A stretch of DNA of 64,000 bases from Phorcus lineatus. Lineage: Eukaryota; Mollusca; Gastropoda; Trochida; Trochidae. The notes under the pieces were generated by a model. It did no database searches and was not told the origin of the DNA. It saw nothing but the letters and a program-made list of their open reading frames with translations. Location of the stretch: NCBI GenBank assembly GCA_921293015.1, contig OV121095.1:34073484-34137483 (forward strand), read 5' to 3'. The position numbers and the translations under genes were made by a program. This document shows positions 1-12,835 of this stretch, piece by piece (position 1 is the first letter of the stretch; every line of letters begins with the position of its first letter).

Positions 1-387
1 GCATCGTAGCATTGCGAAAAAGAAACGAATATTTTTGAATTTTCAATACAGAAGAGAAAATCCATTGCACCTTAACGCAATCGTATGCCATCGTATATAG
101 TAAACCGTAATAGTATTTGGCAGGTCACTAAAGTTAGAAGAGGTCAAAATTTCGAAAACAGTCATTTTTATTTTTCTCCATAAAAATTTTATACGTGATC
201 AACAAATAAAAAAAAAGTCATGCTGAGTTGTTTTTCTCAGAGAGTCGAAATGGAACATTTTAATCAAAAATTTGAAAATGTGACCCCTTCTGTCTATTTG
301 ATCATGTGATTATCATGTGATCAATTTTATGATATTTGCACTAAGATACAGTAGTAAGTGAACAAACTTTTGATATGCAGCTGTATA
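1..387. mobile_element. MITE copy, cut by the window start
   Basis: This is the right-hand part of the same non-autonomous element that is seen whole at 62,631-63,219. Shared blocks include the CATCGTAGC/TTGCGAAAA start, the TTTGGCAGGTCA block, the TCAGAGAGTCG block and the GTAGTAAGTGAACAAAC end. It ends in GCAGCTGTATA (377-387), which mirrors the TATACAGCTGC start of the other copy and so marks the terminal inverted repeat with a TA end. It lacks about 120 bp of internal sequence present in the other copy. No coding capacity. The TA end suggests Tc1/mariner mobilisation, but that is inference. Confidence 0.7.
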
Positions 388-395
388 ATTTTATA

Positions 396-440
396 CTTCA
401 TTGCCACTACAACTTCTAGAATGCCACTAAAAGAGTTAAA
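396..440 (+). repeat. Short copy of a Penelope-type tail segment
   Basis: The block with CTACAACTTCTAGAATGCC followed by ACTAAAAGAG recurs in both arms of the palindrome at 5,348-5,981, and in weaker form near 61,690. Only the last 45 bp are present here, directly beside the MITE end. Confidence 0.5.
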
Positions 441-599
441 CGAATTTTGTAATGAGACAGTGTAAAGTGCGTTTATTGGCCTTTTCGATATTGAGTTATT
501 GAATATCGGAAAGTTATGTTAAAAAATATATGATGATATAAAAAATGTACATCCTCAATTAAAAATGTACCTTAGTCCCTTTGCTGAAAACACGAGGAT

Positions 600-856
600 A
601 ACCTAAAATCACTAAGGTAGCCTTACTGCAATGTTAAAGAATGGCACTGGGGTTAACCTTAAATCACTAAGGTAGCCTTACTGCAATGTTGAAGATTGAC
701 ACTATGGTTAACCTTAAATCACTAAGGTAGCCTTGTTGCAATGTTGAAGATTGACACTATGGTTAACATTAAATCACTAAGGTAGCCTTATTGCAATGCT
801 AAAGACTGACACTAAGGTTAACCTTAAATCACTAAGGTAGCCTTAGTGCAATGTTA
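600..856. repeat. 55-bp tandem repeat, about 4.6 copies
   Basis: The word ACTAAGGTAGCCTT recurs at 611, 666, 721, 776 and 831, a strict 55-bp period. Units differ by a few substitutions (ACTGCAATG, GTTGCAATG, ATTGCAATG). Each unit also holds GGTTAACCTTAA, itself an imperfect palindrome. No counterpart was seen elsewhere in the window. Confidence 0.9.
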
Positions 857-1419
857 TCGCAATCAGGCTACCATTGTAAAAGAAAATAAGGCTGCTTCAT
901 TAGTGATGTCAAACCTGCGAAATTCAAGCTAATGCATACGGTTATTGAATTGAAAGCTTTCTGGTTGTCACCGGAGCCTATGGCATAATGAAATATAATG
1001 TGACCGAGTTCTGTCAAAAAGACACAAAGTGGGAAGTGCACAGCCGAAACAAATCTAGTTTTCCCGAAGCATACAGAAATGACTCCGACCTTTCAAAACA
1101 TTACTTTTGGAACGGCGTCGCTGATTAATGAACTTATTGCATTTCATAAGGCTTCTCAAATTCTAACCAAAATCTCAAACTGTAATTAAGTCAGGATTGT
1201 CATTACTTGAGCTACGTAGCTGTGTAGGAGAGAATTATGAAAAGTATAAGCACGCATTTTGTAAAGACAGCGTCGACAGAAGTATAGAAATTTAAGAGGC
1301 ATTGCGGTCCTGTAGCCACGCAGCATTATTGCAAAGTGTTATCAAGCTCACTAAATTATTTTTCTTTTTGGTCATTCTCCTTATTCTATCAAACCGTTTT
1401 AGCTAATATCATGATGGCA
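857..1419. other. Gene-less interval
   Basis: About 560 bp of AT-rich sequence. I see no repeat shared with the rest of the window and no convincing reading frame. Confidence 0.6.
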
Positions 1420-1700
1420 TTTTTATTGTTTCATGTCTATGAATTCTATCACCATGAACCAACAAAAACCGAAATAGCTAACACCCTTGGCAAAAACCGC
1501 TCGCTCGATGTACCTTGCAGTGGGAAAATTCAGGACATGGTTTCTTAGATTAACTTCGGTCCTGCTTCAGAGTTAAGAGCTTTTAATGCGAAACCTGTCA
1601 ATTTACGGAAATTGCCTCGCATCCTTGGCGCTTCCAAGAAATGTTGTCAGACTTCCCAGAAAAGAACAAGCCACGCATTTAATTCTATAATTGGAGACAA
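1420..1700 (+). repeat. Dispersed module alpha, copy 1
   Basis: It shares an ordered series of words with 6,430-6,640 and 28,300-28,510: a GTACCT(T/G)GCAGT-like block, TTAGATTAACTTC, a CCTGCTTCAGA block, GGAAATTGCCTCG, GCGCTTCCA and GAACAAGCCA. It is diverged, noncoding and of unknown class. Copies 2 and 3 sit at the starts of units A and B, so this copy may mark the start of a third, more eroded unit. Confidence 0.6.
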
Positions 1701-3159
1701 CTAACACACAAGAACTGTTTGTATTGGATCTTCATAAATATTTATTAAATAGTTTACATTCCTTTTGAAATTTTAACGACATTATTGTTGGTTATTTAAC
1801 TTTTTTAAACCATAAAAAAATCCATTTCAACTCCTTTCGATATTGCATTGGTGTTCTACAGAAATGTTCCCCTGATATAAATAAGGAAATGCTGCGAAAC
1901 CCTTGATTTATTGCTATAATGCATTGGAAATATGTTTTCATAAAGAAACAATTCATCCACTAGCTCTGTTTCACCCTATATCAATTTATATTGTACAAGC
2001 ATGGTTAGATATTTAACAGGATATATTTTTCACAAGTACTGTGTAAATGCTAATTTGATAATGATTTGATAAATCTTCTTGGTTCTTGGTTCAAGTCTTT
2101 TATTGCTGGCAGAATAAACCTTTTGGAATAAATGCTCAATCATTAATAAATTCGAATGAATAAGTCGTTGTGCAGAAAATATCCATTCTCATCCAATTGA
2201 CAACCTTACTGCAAAGATATGTTTTTACTTTGCTAAAAACGCTACTGGAGATGTCATCGTGATAACAGATTAAAAAATCACTTCGAAGTTGATACTTTCA
2301 TTATAGTTGATCGAGAAAAAGAGATCAGTGCTATGTGGATTGAGAAATCAAAACATCAATTTGTTTAATCCTTCTATCCATGGGTCTCAAATGACACGGA
2401 GATCTCGTCCTCGGACACCTTCCTCGGACACCAACCTTTACGAATGGTCTTTCACAATGACACTGCAGCAATGTTCATCCAAACCATGGTAATTTGCTGA
2501 CCTATTCGTGATAGAATTATCTATAACGCCGTCCTAAGTCTTACTCCTTTTACAAAGGAATTTTACAATTGCATTCAGAAGTTTTTGTGGCTAACTTAGT
2601 CAAAAGAGTCAATGTTCAAGCTCTGAAGCTGAATCTTGGACAAATACCCATTCACAATATAACTTGTTGTATTGCTCTGTTTAATCCAATCCTTTTCATT
2701 AAAGAGCCACTCCGTGATTTTCATAACTAATATTGACCTTTGATACGAAATCAAAACATCTTAACTTTTCATGTCCAAAAGATATATCATTGACAAATAC
2801 TGGTTTTCCATGAAAATCTAAAAAACAGCCTTATAAATGCACAGAGGTGTAGATATCACGTCGATCCATTATACATGGATACTAGTTATATAACCTAACA
2901 AACACTATCAAGTCCTTACTGCCTTCCTGGCTGTTTTAGATAAGTCTCCAAAATTACGTTTGACTATTTGACGCGCGCCACTGTCCGGTTTTCGATCATA
3001 ATTGCGACGATCTACCTTCATATTGTCACTGTAGAAAACCAATAAGCTTTATAATGTGTTTTTTGGTAACAGTCGATACTTCGCTATCAAATGACACCAT
3101 TGATTAAGTTTGGCATACAATGTATATGACTCCAACAACTCACGGAGTGGCTCTTTAAG
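1701..3159. other. Gene-less interval
   Basis: About 1.46 kb of AT-rich DNA without a recognisable gene. Its place between modules alpha and beta matches the spacing in unit A (1,665 bp here, about 1,700 bp there), but the sequence itself is too eroded for a clear match by eye. Confidence 0.5.
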
Positions 3160-3480
3160 CTTTATTACATTAGGCACCTGGTCAGAGAACTACAGAAACA
3201 CTTCGGACAATGACTGACAATCCAGGTCAGGTATTGACCACTAAGTGTCTGTATATACCTAGAGGTCATCAAAGTGGATAATTGATAGCCTAGTTGTCGA
3301 CAAGTGATGATCAGTTCGTGTAACTTTATCGTTTATAAATTCTCGCTTGTTGTCACATTATTTCGTTTGTTTTATAAGCAAGTGGATTTATTTTTGCATC
3401 GGTAAAAATTGTTTTTAAATGATAAATACAACTTTTGTTAAGTATTTCATGCATGGTAAGTGTCATAAGAGCAATGAAGA
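3160..3480 (+). repeat. Dispersed module beta, copy 1
   Basis: Contains GGTCAGAGAACTACAG and a run of TGAC/TGACCA words, then AGTGTCTG. It aligns loosely with 8,160-8,300 and 31,110-31,270. Order and distance from module alpha are kept in all three places, once the 1.1-kb insertion at 28,776-29,900 is discounted. Confidence 0.5.
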
Positions 3481-5347
3481 TTTGATCTCAAAATGGTTAT
3501 CCAGCGATTCATATTGCATAGTCATTGACAGAAAAAGTTGCAAAGAAAGATATAATTTTAAATCTAAAAATGAATTGTCCTGAAAAGCATCCATTTATAT
3601 TTTGAAATTGTGAAATATGAATAAGGAATAATTGGAAGTAATTATAAGTTGTGTTGCATTTCACTTTTTATCTTTATGGCTGGTATCATTGTATATGAGA
3701 TATGATAAACTATTAAACTATGTATCTGATATGACTTTCTGTAACTATGGTATTGTGTTCGTAGATCATATTTTGAAATAATTCTGAATTTGCATAATTC
3801 TGCATAGAAGCCTTTATGGTGAGTTATAAACATTCACTTACTGAATTAATGAGTTTTCGTTGCCAGTGGCACATCAACCTACATAAGATGAGAACAGCAA
3901 AATGTCTTTAATTAATTCAGAATGTGAACTTTACTTGACATTCCTGTAAAATGTCAGCAGTAAGCCTTACATAAAAATATCGTTTTCTTCATTCCTTTTG
4001 ATGTGATCTACTGATGAGTTATCGCCCTTTGCTCATTCGGTAAAGTGGGGCTCTCAAAGAAAGTAGAAATGGATTTTCATGTCAATAACTTTAATAAATT
4101 TAAAAAAGCCTGGTCATCAAAAACCGTATGAATAAAATGTACCAAATACAAATTTAGTAAGTGAGTTAATTTGGCTTTAACATGTTTTAAAACGTTTCCA
4201 AGGTGTGTTCATAGCGTGTTCTCCCCAACTTCACACTCTATCATAATTCTTAACTTTTATTGATGTTTTATCCTTAAAAAGTTCTAATTGGCCCTTCAAA
4301 TGGATAGTCTACCAAAATATATTACTTGGCCTAGAAACAGCACCGCTTGTCTTAAAACCCAGACGTTGCACCTGCTCCAGACACTGATTGACCATACACG
4401 CCAATTATTGACCACTTGTTGTCCAAACCAATTGTGGTTAGTCGAATTTGACAATCATATCATTGTTAGGTTGAAATGGCTTGTGTGTGAACCTAGAGGA
4501 AGTAACATTTTGAACTGAAATACGTAATAACACACCAATCTGCTTTACATTGTCCTTTTCTCTCCAATACAGAGTTTTTGGACAACGACCTTATGAATGG
4601 TATTCCACTGTATCGACTTCATTCAAGAGAAAATGAATATGGTGACCCACTCAAGATAGAACAATCTTAAATAGTATGCTGTTTTGCAAAGGTAAATTAA
4701 AATAAGCAATTTAGTTTCGAGAGTCAGAGAGTGAATTAAACTACATGGTATTCAGCTGACAGGAACCTCCCATGCATGGTGCGCCAATTTCTTATCACTG
4801 TAAAATTCATACCTTGCTCCGACCCGCCAAAATAATCACAGAAAAGTTGGGTACATGCTGCAAGGCCTAAGGTAGCCAGTCAATGAGGCTTTTGCACGTT
4901 AGACCATGTGTGGGAAGAAGTGCCAACATATACTCGATTGCCGATAATAATTTTAAAAAATGATGATCCATTGAAAACTTCACGATTCGCTTAGAATGCA
5001 AAATATTAGTTGTTATTTCTCTTGGTAATTAGAATATGGCATGGATAAGGTGTTCTCAAACATAATTGTATTGTGGTTAACAGGTTTTTACATAACACAT
5101 ATTATTCATGCAAATAAGAAAAGTTAAGACATTTCTACAACACATACCAGAATCTAAAATGCCTTTCCGACCAGATGTCAAAGGCTCATTTAGTTCATAG
5201 TAATAATTATTTTATTGTCTATGCCTTGTCCAACACCAACTGTATTAGGTAATCAGATCAATGGCATAAATTGCAAATCTATCGAGTCATCGAGTCAATT
5301 GTTATGCTAATGTACGAACTGTTTAAAGAAATGTTTTGAATGAACAG
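3481..5347. other. Gene-less interval with short repeat traces
   Basis: No supportable gene. Two traces stand out. At 4,372-4,425 a CCTGCTCCAG block with GATTGACCATAC resembles the 31-bp tandem repeat near 7,580. At about 4,740-4,960 an AAGGCCTA...CCATGTGTGGGAAGA series resembles 46,190-46,255. Confidence 0.45.
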
Positions 5348-5981
5348 ATACCATAACCTCGAATTTATCATTTTTTGAGTACTGTTTTTAACAACTGTAA
5401 CATTTGCAAAAGTTGAAGATTATATATAGTGTATTATGATGAAATAGTTTTTCTCTTCGCGAGGGCCTTATCATACAATGATTAATTATATGAATATCTC
5501 TCAAACAGGTAATATGACACTCTTTTAGTGGCATTCTAGAAGTTGTAGTTGTAATGAAATACACGATTTTATCCCACTTGATTATGTATACTCTATCTTA
5601 ATTGTTATTGTTATCTCATTGTTAATCTCCAATTGTTGTTTTTGTAAACACACCTATATATACATCTATACATCTTCTTGTCCACATGCTTGAAAACGGT
5701 ATAAGGAGATATACCGAAACGTCGCAAATCTGTTAATAAAGAAGTTGAATATCCATAAAATCGTGTATTTCATTACAACTACAACTTCTAGAATACCACT
5801 AAAAGAGTGATATTTTACCTGTTTGAGAGATATTCATATAATTAATCATTGTATGATAAGGCCCTCGCGAAGAGAAAAACTATTTCATCATAATAAACTA
5901 TATATATTCTTCAACTTTTGCAAATGTTACAGTTGTTTAAAACAGTACTCAAAAAGTGATAAATTCGAGGTTATGGTATCA
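5348..5981. mobile_element. Large palindrome with Penelope-type core
   Basis: The left arm (5,348-5,573) and right arm (5,756-5,981) are reverse complements of one another over about 226 bp, with roughly 96-97% identity by eye. The loop is about 180 bp. The loop carries a stem (GGTATA with TATACC) followed by GAAACGTCGCAAATCTG and AATAAAGAAGTTG. That style of tail occurs in Penelope-like elements and recurs near 61,600. There is no reading frame of note. A paired inverted insertion of a truncated Penelope-like tail is the likeliest origin; a foldback DNA element is the alternative. Confidence 0.6.
5688..5735 (+). other. Hammerhead-like motif in palindrome loop
   Basis: Reading order: GC, TTGAAAA (5,690-5,696), C, a GGTAT/ATACC stem, GAAAC (5,716-5,720), GTC, GC. 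This resembles a type I hammerhead ribozyme core (CTGANGA, stem II, GAAA, stem III, cleavage base). The C3 and G8 positions read T and A, and there is one extra C before the stem. ACGT would be a palindromic stem III. It is speculative because stem I is only about 2 bp. Confidence 0.25.
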
Positions 5982-6429
5982 AATGAAATGAACTTTTACT
6001 GTTCTACGTTTGATTTGCAATCTAGTAAGGCATGTAGATATATCAAACACAACCAATGTTGTACAACTGCTTATTCAATTTGAATCAAAGAAACGTGCAA
6101 ACGAAAAACAATTCATTGTAGTTGTTTAAATTGTGTCATCCCAAACAAAGCCTCATTAACTTCTCATAGAATCTTGTTCTGTATCAATACTGCTATATGT
6201 ATGCATAATATGCCACACACAAGATAAAAACGCCGTAAAAAATCAGTTGAAATAATATGGAACATTCTTATAATGCATCATATCAAAGCTGAGCATTACT
6301 ACTGGTTATAGCATCTTGCGAAAATCAGTCTTTACTTTCACATTACTTTTCTAATAAAACAATTTTAGAGATGGTTCATTGACGCAGATACTTGCCGCTT
6401 GAATGTCTATGAATACAACCACAGTTAAT
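5982..6429. other. Gene-less interval
   Basis: AT-rich, no gene and no repeat that I can name. It separates the palindrome from the start of unit A. Confidence 0.55.
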
Positions 6430-9400
6430 CAATGGTAACAAAAACTCATAGAAAAACGCTCTCACATGTACCTGGCAGTAGGAAAATTCTAGTCATGGAC
6501 TCTAAGATTAACTTCAGTCCACTTCAGAATACACATCTAGTAATTTGCGGAAATTGCCTCGGATCTTTAGCGCTTCCAGGAGTTGTTGTTAAGATTCATA
6601 GACTAGAACAAGCCATGCATTTAATTCTAGAAATACAGCCATCCATTCATTTGACCTTTTTGAATCAAAGATAAATTTACCTTTTCTGTGAATCAAACCA
6701 AATCAAATGTTAATTGGCAACTTTAACATAGTCGCAGGAATAAATATTTTGCTGAATGATTTGATATTACAAATGTAAATACATGCAAGTTAAATGTAAA
6801 AGGGCTCTTGTTATAATTGCATACACCTTTAGTTTGAGACTCTTTAAAAAATAGTACAAAGAAACCTTTTAGAGCGAGAAGAAACTGTATACTGACACAA
6901 CTGACATAATTTGAATTAACATAAATATAAGAATATATCTTTTGATAAAGAAAAAAATAGACGCGTATTTGACTTGATAAATTCCTCTCCTAGAATTATG
7001 TTTTATCACTATTGATTGCACAATTTCAAGTGTATAAAAGTTTTATTACCTTAGACAACATATTTTAGAATTATGTGTTATGACTTGTAGCCATTTTAAC
7101 CTTTGAGATATCTGATAAAGCCTCTACGGAGACAGTGAGAGGATGAATAATTAAGAAAAGTAGGTCTCATCATAAAGAAAAAAAGCACATTCTTTTAGAA
7201 AGTAATGCTTCCCTATTTTGATATAAACGAAACAAATAAAGAAGCATGTAATTAATTTGAAATGTCCAATAAACTCACATAAAAAAAATTGATAAAGAAA
7301 AAGGTACTTTTCTAAGAATGAAATATTTTAAACTCAAGATTAAACCTTTGATTAACACAGGGTTATTTGCCCATTTCCCATTCTGAGATAAGGCGATAAA
7401 GTGACATCGGGTCACTCGTTTAGATAACCAACAAAACAAAAATACCACCCTCATTGAGTGATTTAGGGCCGACACAACTGGCCATATGACTTTAGCTAAT
7501 TTTCAAAGTCTATTAATAAGCTTGGTGACCTGAAGTACCTGCTCCCAGGAGTGAATAGAACACTACGGATACTGAGTGACCATACAGGTCAAGTATTGAA
7601 CACTGATTGACCATAAAGGGCAAGTATTGAACACTGATTGACCATACAGGCCAAGTATTGAACACTGATTGACCATACAGGTCAAGTATTGAACACTGAT
7701 TGACCATACAGGTCAAGTATTGAACACTGATTGACCATACAGGTCAAGTATTGAACACGTTTCGCTGTTCGCTGTGAGATATGAGAATTGGCTAATCATA
7801 ACACCTACAGAGCTTTGAACTTTTATGTAGGTTGAATTCCTTGAAAGGTCATTATATTTTTCAAGATCTCATCTTTGGAATTTGACCTTGACGAAAGGTC
7901 GTCTACACAATACACGTTTCCCGATTATTAAGGTTGATTTGGTGACCTTCATAAGATGCCATCAAACATACTACTGTTGTTAGTTCATATTTTATTCAAG
8001 AACCTTTTTTCCATAGGAAGATGGATGTGAAAATGTGAATGTATGGGTCAGTATGGTCAGTTTGCGATTCAATTTTTCTGATATCTACCTCTTAGAAACC
8101 TTGGACGATTTCAACTAGCTAGATTGCTTTCCCTAATTCCAAGCTCCATTCAATGGACTCTGTCACATCATCAGGCATCTGGCCAGAGGGCTGCAGGCAG
8201 GGCTTTGGACACTTACCGTCAACGCCCGTAATCGACCAGTCAATGTCTGCGTAACTAGATTGAGTTCACATAAAAGCTGACTCATCATCTGGTGTTGGTA
8301 AAAAGTATTTCTTGAACCTGCCTGTTTTCTCACAAAAGATTTGACAATTTCTTTTTTACATGCACAACATAGTTGGATAGTAATGTAGATTTTATTGAGA
8401 AAATTGAGAATTATTATTCATTTTCAAATGAGAGTCTTCAGAAGGACGTCTACTGCCAAGTTATCATTAACGGTCACTTTAAGAGTGTCTTCAACAACAA
8501 AAATTCTGAAGTTAATTCTTTTCGCAAACAAACATTGCGACCAACACATGAATAATCCTAAGATCCAGCAATTTCAGCCAATCGTAACAGGAGGAAGAAA
8601 AAATCTTTTGACTACCTTTTTTTTAAAAGGAAATAATGTTGTTGATGGTATACTGAATGCTTTAAGATGATTACTTGATAAATCTGTGATGCAAATCTGG
8701 TTAATAATCTGAGGTTTACATTAAGAATGTGCCTTTGAAAACAGTATGACACTGTTGAGAACTTAGCTTACCATTGTCATGTATAAAAGGACTTTGCTGG
8801 AAAGTCTGTTCTAATTTCTATAGCACAAAGATCTGGAAGCTCATTGTATTAAACGATGATTTGTTGAAGATTTAGTAAGTGATATAGCTTGTCAGTATCA
8901 TACATCTTGCACTTTAAGTAAACTTTATCTTATCCTAAGCACTTCAAATGGACGCATTAATCGTTAATTTGGTCCTGGAAAAAACAAACAGCTTGATATA
9001 GTCACACACAGAGGCAGATTTTGTCACATTCATTAATATACATATGAAATTGACATAAGAAAGGCTCACACCTCTTTATTGCCTGTAAGGATGCTAAAAT
9101 CAATATCAGGCAGCAATGTGATATTGGTAAATAGTACAAGAAATCCAATTATAGCAAGTTTTATATAAATTTGCGTCAAATGTACCAGAGAGTTTCGTGC
9201 TCCTAGCATTCTCTCGATCCAACAGTTTTAAGCAGTTTTTAATTCTTCATATCGATCTGAACTTTTGAGTAATATTTTCAACTTTTATAAGAATTATACA
9301 CCAGAGTGTGAAGTAAAAACATTAAGAACGGTCAATAAAGCTGCTGCTGTGAGGTAAAAAAGTACTTATCTTACATATAGATAGTTTTTTCTCACGAAAC

Positions 9401-9960
9401 CGATGTCGAAATGTTCTTCCGCATGAATTTCATTTTATAAAATTCACTGGAGACATCATCCTAATTGGTCAGTAACACCAGTTTTGAGTTTTATTTCTTA
9501 CAATTATAACTGAAACAATGACGGTTGTCAGTGGTAAGGCAAAGGTTTATATATCATCTTAATGCATAATACATAATGCGCTTACTGGTTGATGTTAAAG
9601 AAATTGAAAGAATAGTACTTTTTTCAGATATATAAAATTAGACTGTCAAAAAGACATCAATAAACTTTTCAGGTTTTTGTATGTTTTAAGGATACTCCCT
9701 TGTTTCTTTTGTTCAGTCGCAATTAGCATATATAAGTACACCATTTTCAAATGTTCATATTGCCTCTTGGAAAGCCTGAAAGATCCATCGATTGCACATC
9801 TAAGATGTCATTCATTAGATTTATATCAACATGAACGTTTACTTCCTCCGCATGGATTTGAACTTCTTATGGGTCATAACAGAATTACAAACAATGTCCA
9901 CATCAGGAATTGAATAACTCGTTTTCAGAAGACCTTGACGAAATCCTTTCTAAAACATAT
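6430..9960 (+). repeat. Unit A, left part, paralogous to 28.3-32.4 kb
   Basis: Anchors in the same order and orientation link this to unit B: 6,470 with 28,350 (module alpha), 7,411 with 30,500 (TCACTCNTTTAG, then ACCAACAAAACAAAA-like), 7,530 with 30,626 (CACCTGCTCCCAGGAGT-like), 8,170 with 31,115 (module beta), 8,770 with 31,840, 8,960 with 32,010 (GGCAGATTTTGTCA) and 9,210 with 32,270 (CTCCAACAGTTTT-like). Identity by eye is roughly 65-75% with many indels. No reading frame is shared, so this is noncoding paralogy. Confidence 0.65.
7578..7763. repeat. 31-bp tandem repeat, 6 copies
   Basis: GACCATAC(A)GG begins at 7,578, 7,609, 7,640, 7,671, 7,702 and 7,733, an exact 31-bp period. Units read GACCATACAGGTCAAGTATT then GAACACTGATT and are nearly identical. 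The paralogous site in unit B (about 30,660-30,700) shows only one weak copy, so the expansion is specific to unit A. Confidence 0.9.
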
Positions 9961-10229
9961 GCTTTGTCTTAAGTTACAGGCGTAACAAAGCCTTTTGTAT
10001 TTCAGGACCAAATATGAACTGCGCTAGGTTTCATACATGACTGTGATATAGTTGAGAAACAGAAACATATCTGAATTTCCCTGGGTTTCATACATGCCTG
10101 TGAGAGAGTTGAGAAACAGGAACAAATATGATTTGCCCTGGGTTTCATACATGCCCGTGATACAGTTGGTACCAGGAAAAGATCTGAATTGCCCTAGGTT
10201 CCATACATGACTGTGATACAGTTGAGAAA

Positions 10230-11532
10230 CAGGAACAGATCTGAATTGCCCTAGGTTTCATACATGCCTGTGATACAGTTGAGAAACAGGAACGAATATG
10301 AATTGCCCTAGGTTGCATAGTTGCTGTGATACAGTTAAGGAACAGGAACAAATATGAATTTCGCTAGGTTTCATACAGGCCTGTGAGAGAGTTGAGAGAC
10401 AGGAACAACTATAAATTGCCGTAGGTTTCATACATGCCTGTGAGAGAGTTGAGAAACAGGAACGAATATGATTTGCCCTGGGTTTCATATATGTATGTGA
10501 TACAGTTGAGAAACAGGAACGAATATGGATTGCCCTAGGTTGCATAGTTGCTGTGATACAGCTGAGAAACAGGAACAAATATGATTTGCCCTGGGTTTCA
10601 TACATAACTGTGATACAGTTGAGAAACAGGAACAAATATGATTTGCACTAGTTTTCATAAACGTCTGTGATACAGTTGAGAAACAAGAACAAAAATGAAT
10701 TGCCCTAGGTTGCATAGTTGCTGTGATACAGTTGTGAAACAGGAACAAATATGATTTGCCCTAGGTTTTGTACATGCCTGTGATACAGTTGAGAAACAGG
10801 AAAAGATCTGAATTGCCCTAGGTTTCATACACGCATGTGATACAGTTGAGACACAGGAACAAAAATGAATTGCCCTAGGTTGCATAGTTGCTGTGATACA
10901 GTTGAGAAACAGGAACAGATATGATTTGCCCTAGGTTTTGTACATGCCCGTGATACAGTTGAGACACAGGAAAAGATCTGAATTGCCCGAGGTTTCATAC
11001 ACGCCTGTGATACAGTTGAGAAACAGGAACAAAAATGAATTGCCCTAGGTTGCATTGTTGCTGTGATACAGTTGAGAAACAGGAACAGATCTGATTTGCC
11101 CAAGGTTTCACACACGCCTGTGATACAGTTGAGAAACAGGAACAAAAATGAATTGCCTTAGGTTGCATAGTTGCTGTGATACAGTTGAGAAACAGGAACA
11201 GATCTGATTTGCCCTGGGGTTTCATACACGCCTGTGATACAGTTGAGAAACAGGAACAAAAATGAATTGCCCTAGGTTGCATAGTTGCTGTGATACAGTT
11301 GAGAAACAGGAACAGATCTGATTTGCCTCAGGTTTCATACACGCCTGTGATACAGTTGAGAAACAGGAACAAAAATGAATTGCCCTAGGTTGCATAGTTG
11401 CTATGATACAGTTGAGAAACAGGAACAGATCTGATTTGCCCAAGGTTTCATACACGCCTGTGATACAGTTGAGAAACAGGAACAAAAATGAATTGCCCTA
11501 GGTTGCATAGTTGCTATGATACAGTTGAGAAA
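10230..11532. repeat. Satellite higher-order repeat, copy 1 (1,303 bp)
   Basis: This block of about 23 monomers is repeated with the same order of monomer variants 1,303 bp further right. Marker variants such as the GAGAGAGTTGAGAGACAGG monomer (10,385) and the AAACGTCTGTGATACAG monomer (10,660) recur at +1,303. The two copies differ at only a few bases. Confidence 0.85.
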
Positions 11533-12835
11533 CAGGAACAGATCTGAATTGCCCTAGGTTTCATACATGCCTGTGATACAGTTGAGAAACAGGAACGAAT
11601 ATGAATTGCCCTAGGTTGCATAGTTGCTGTGATACAGTTAAGGAACAGGAACAAATATGAATTTCGCTAGGTTTCATACAGGCCTGTGAGAGAGTTGAGA
11701 GACAGGAACAACTATAAATTGCCGTAGGTTTCATACATGCCTGTGAGAGAGTTGAGAAACAGGAACGAATAGGATTTGCCCTGGGTTTCATACATGTATG
11801 TGATACAGTTGAGAAACAGGAACGAATATGGATTGCCCTAGGTTGCATAGTTGCTGTGATACAGTTGAGAAACAGGAATAAATATGATTTGCCCTGGGTT
11901 TCATACATAACTGTGATACAGTTGAGAAACAGGAACAAATATGATTTGCACTAGTTTTCATAAACGTCTGTGATACAGTTGAGAAACAAGAACAAAAATG
12001 AATTGCCCTAGGTTGCATAGTTGCTGTGATACAGTTGTGAAACAGGAACAAATATGATTTGCCCTAGGTTTTGTACATGCCTGTGATACAGTTGAGAAAC
12101 AGGAAAAGATCTGAATTGCCCTAGGTTTCATACACGCATGTGATACAGTTGAGACACAGGAACAAAAATGAATTGCCCTAGGTTGCATAGTTGCTGTGAT
12201 ACAGTTGAGAAACAGGAACAGATATGATTTGCCCTAGGTTTTGTACATGCCCGTGATACAGTTGAGACACAGGAAAAGATCTGAATTGCCCGAGGTTTCA
12301 TACACGCCTGTGATACAGTTGAGAAACAGGAACAAAAATGAATTGCCCTAGGTTGCATAGTTGCTGTGATACAGTTGAGAAACAGGAACAGATCTGATTT
12401 GCCCAAGGTTTCACACACGCCTGTGATGCAGTTGAGAAACAGGAACAAAAATGAATTGCCTTAGGTTGCATAGTTGCTGTGATACAGTTGAGAAACAGGA
12501 ACAGATCTGATTTGCCCTGGGGTTTCATACACGCCTGTGATACAGTTGAGAAACAGGAACAAAAATGAATCGCCCTAGGTTGCATAGTTGCTGTGATACA
12601 GTTGAGAAACAGGAACAGATCTGATTTGCCTTAGGTTTCATACACGCCTGTGATACAGTTGAGAAACAGGAACAAAAATGAATTGCCCTAGGTTGCATAG
12701 TTGCTATGATACAGTTGAGAAACAGGAACAGATCTGATTTGCCCAAGGTTTCATACACGCCTGTGATACAGTTGAGAAACAGGAACAAAAATGAATTTCC
12801 CATAGGTTGCATAGTTGCTATGATACAGTTGAGAA
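11533..12835. repeat. Satellite higher-order repeat, copy 2 (1,303 bp)
   Basis: Second copy of the 23-monomer block, almost identical to 10,230-11,532. Such long, near-identical blocks point to recent unequal crossing-over or block duplication rather than old single-monomer turnover. Confidence 0.85.
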
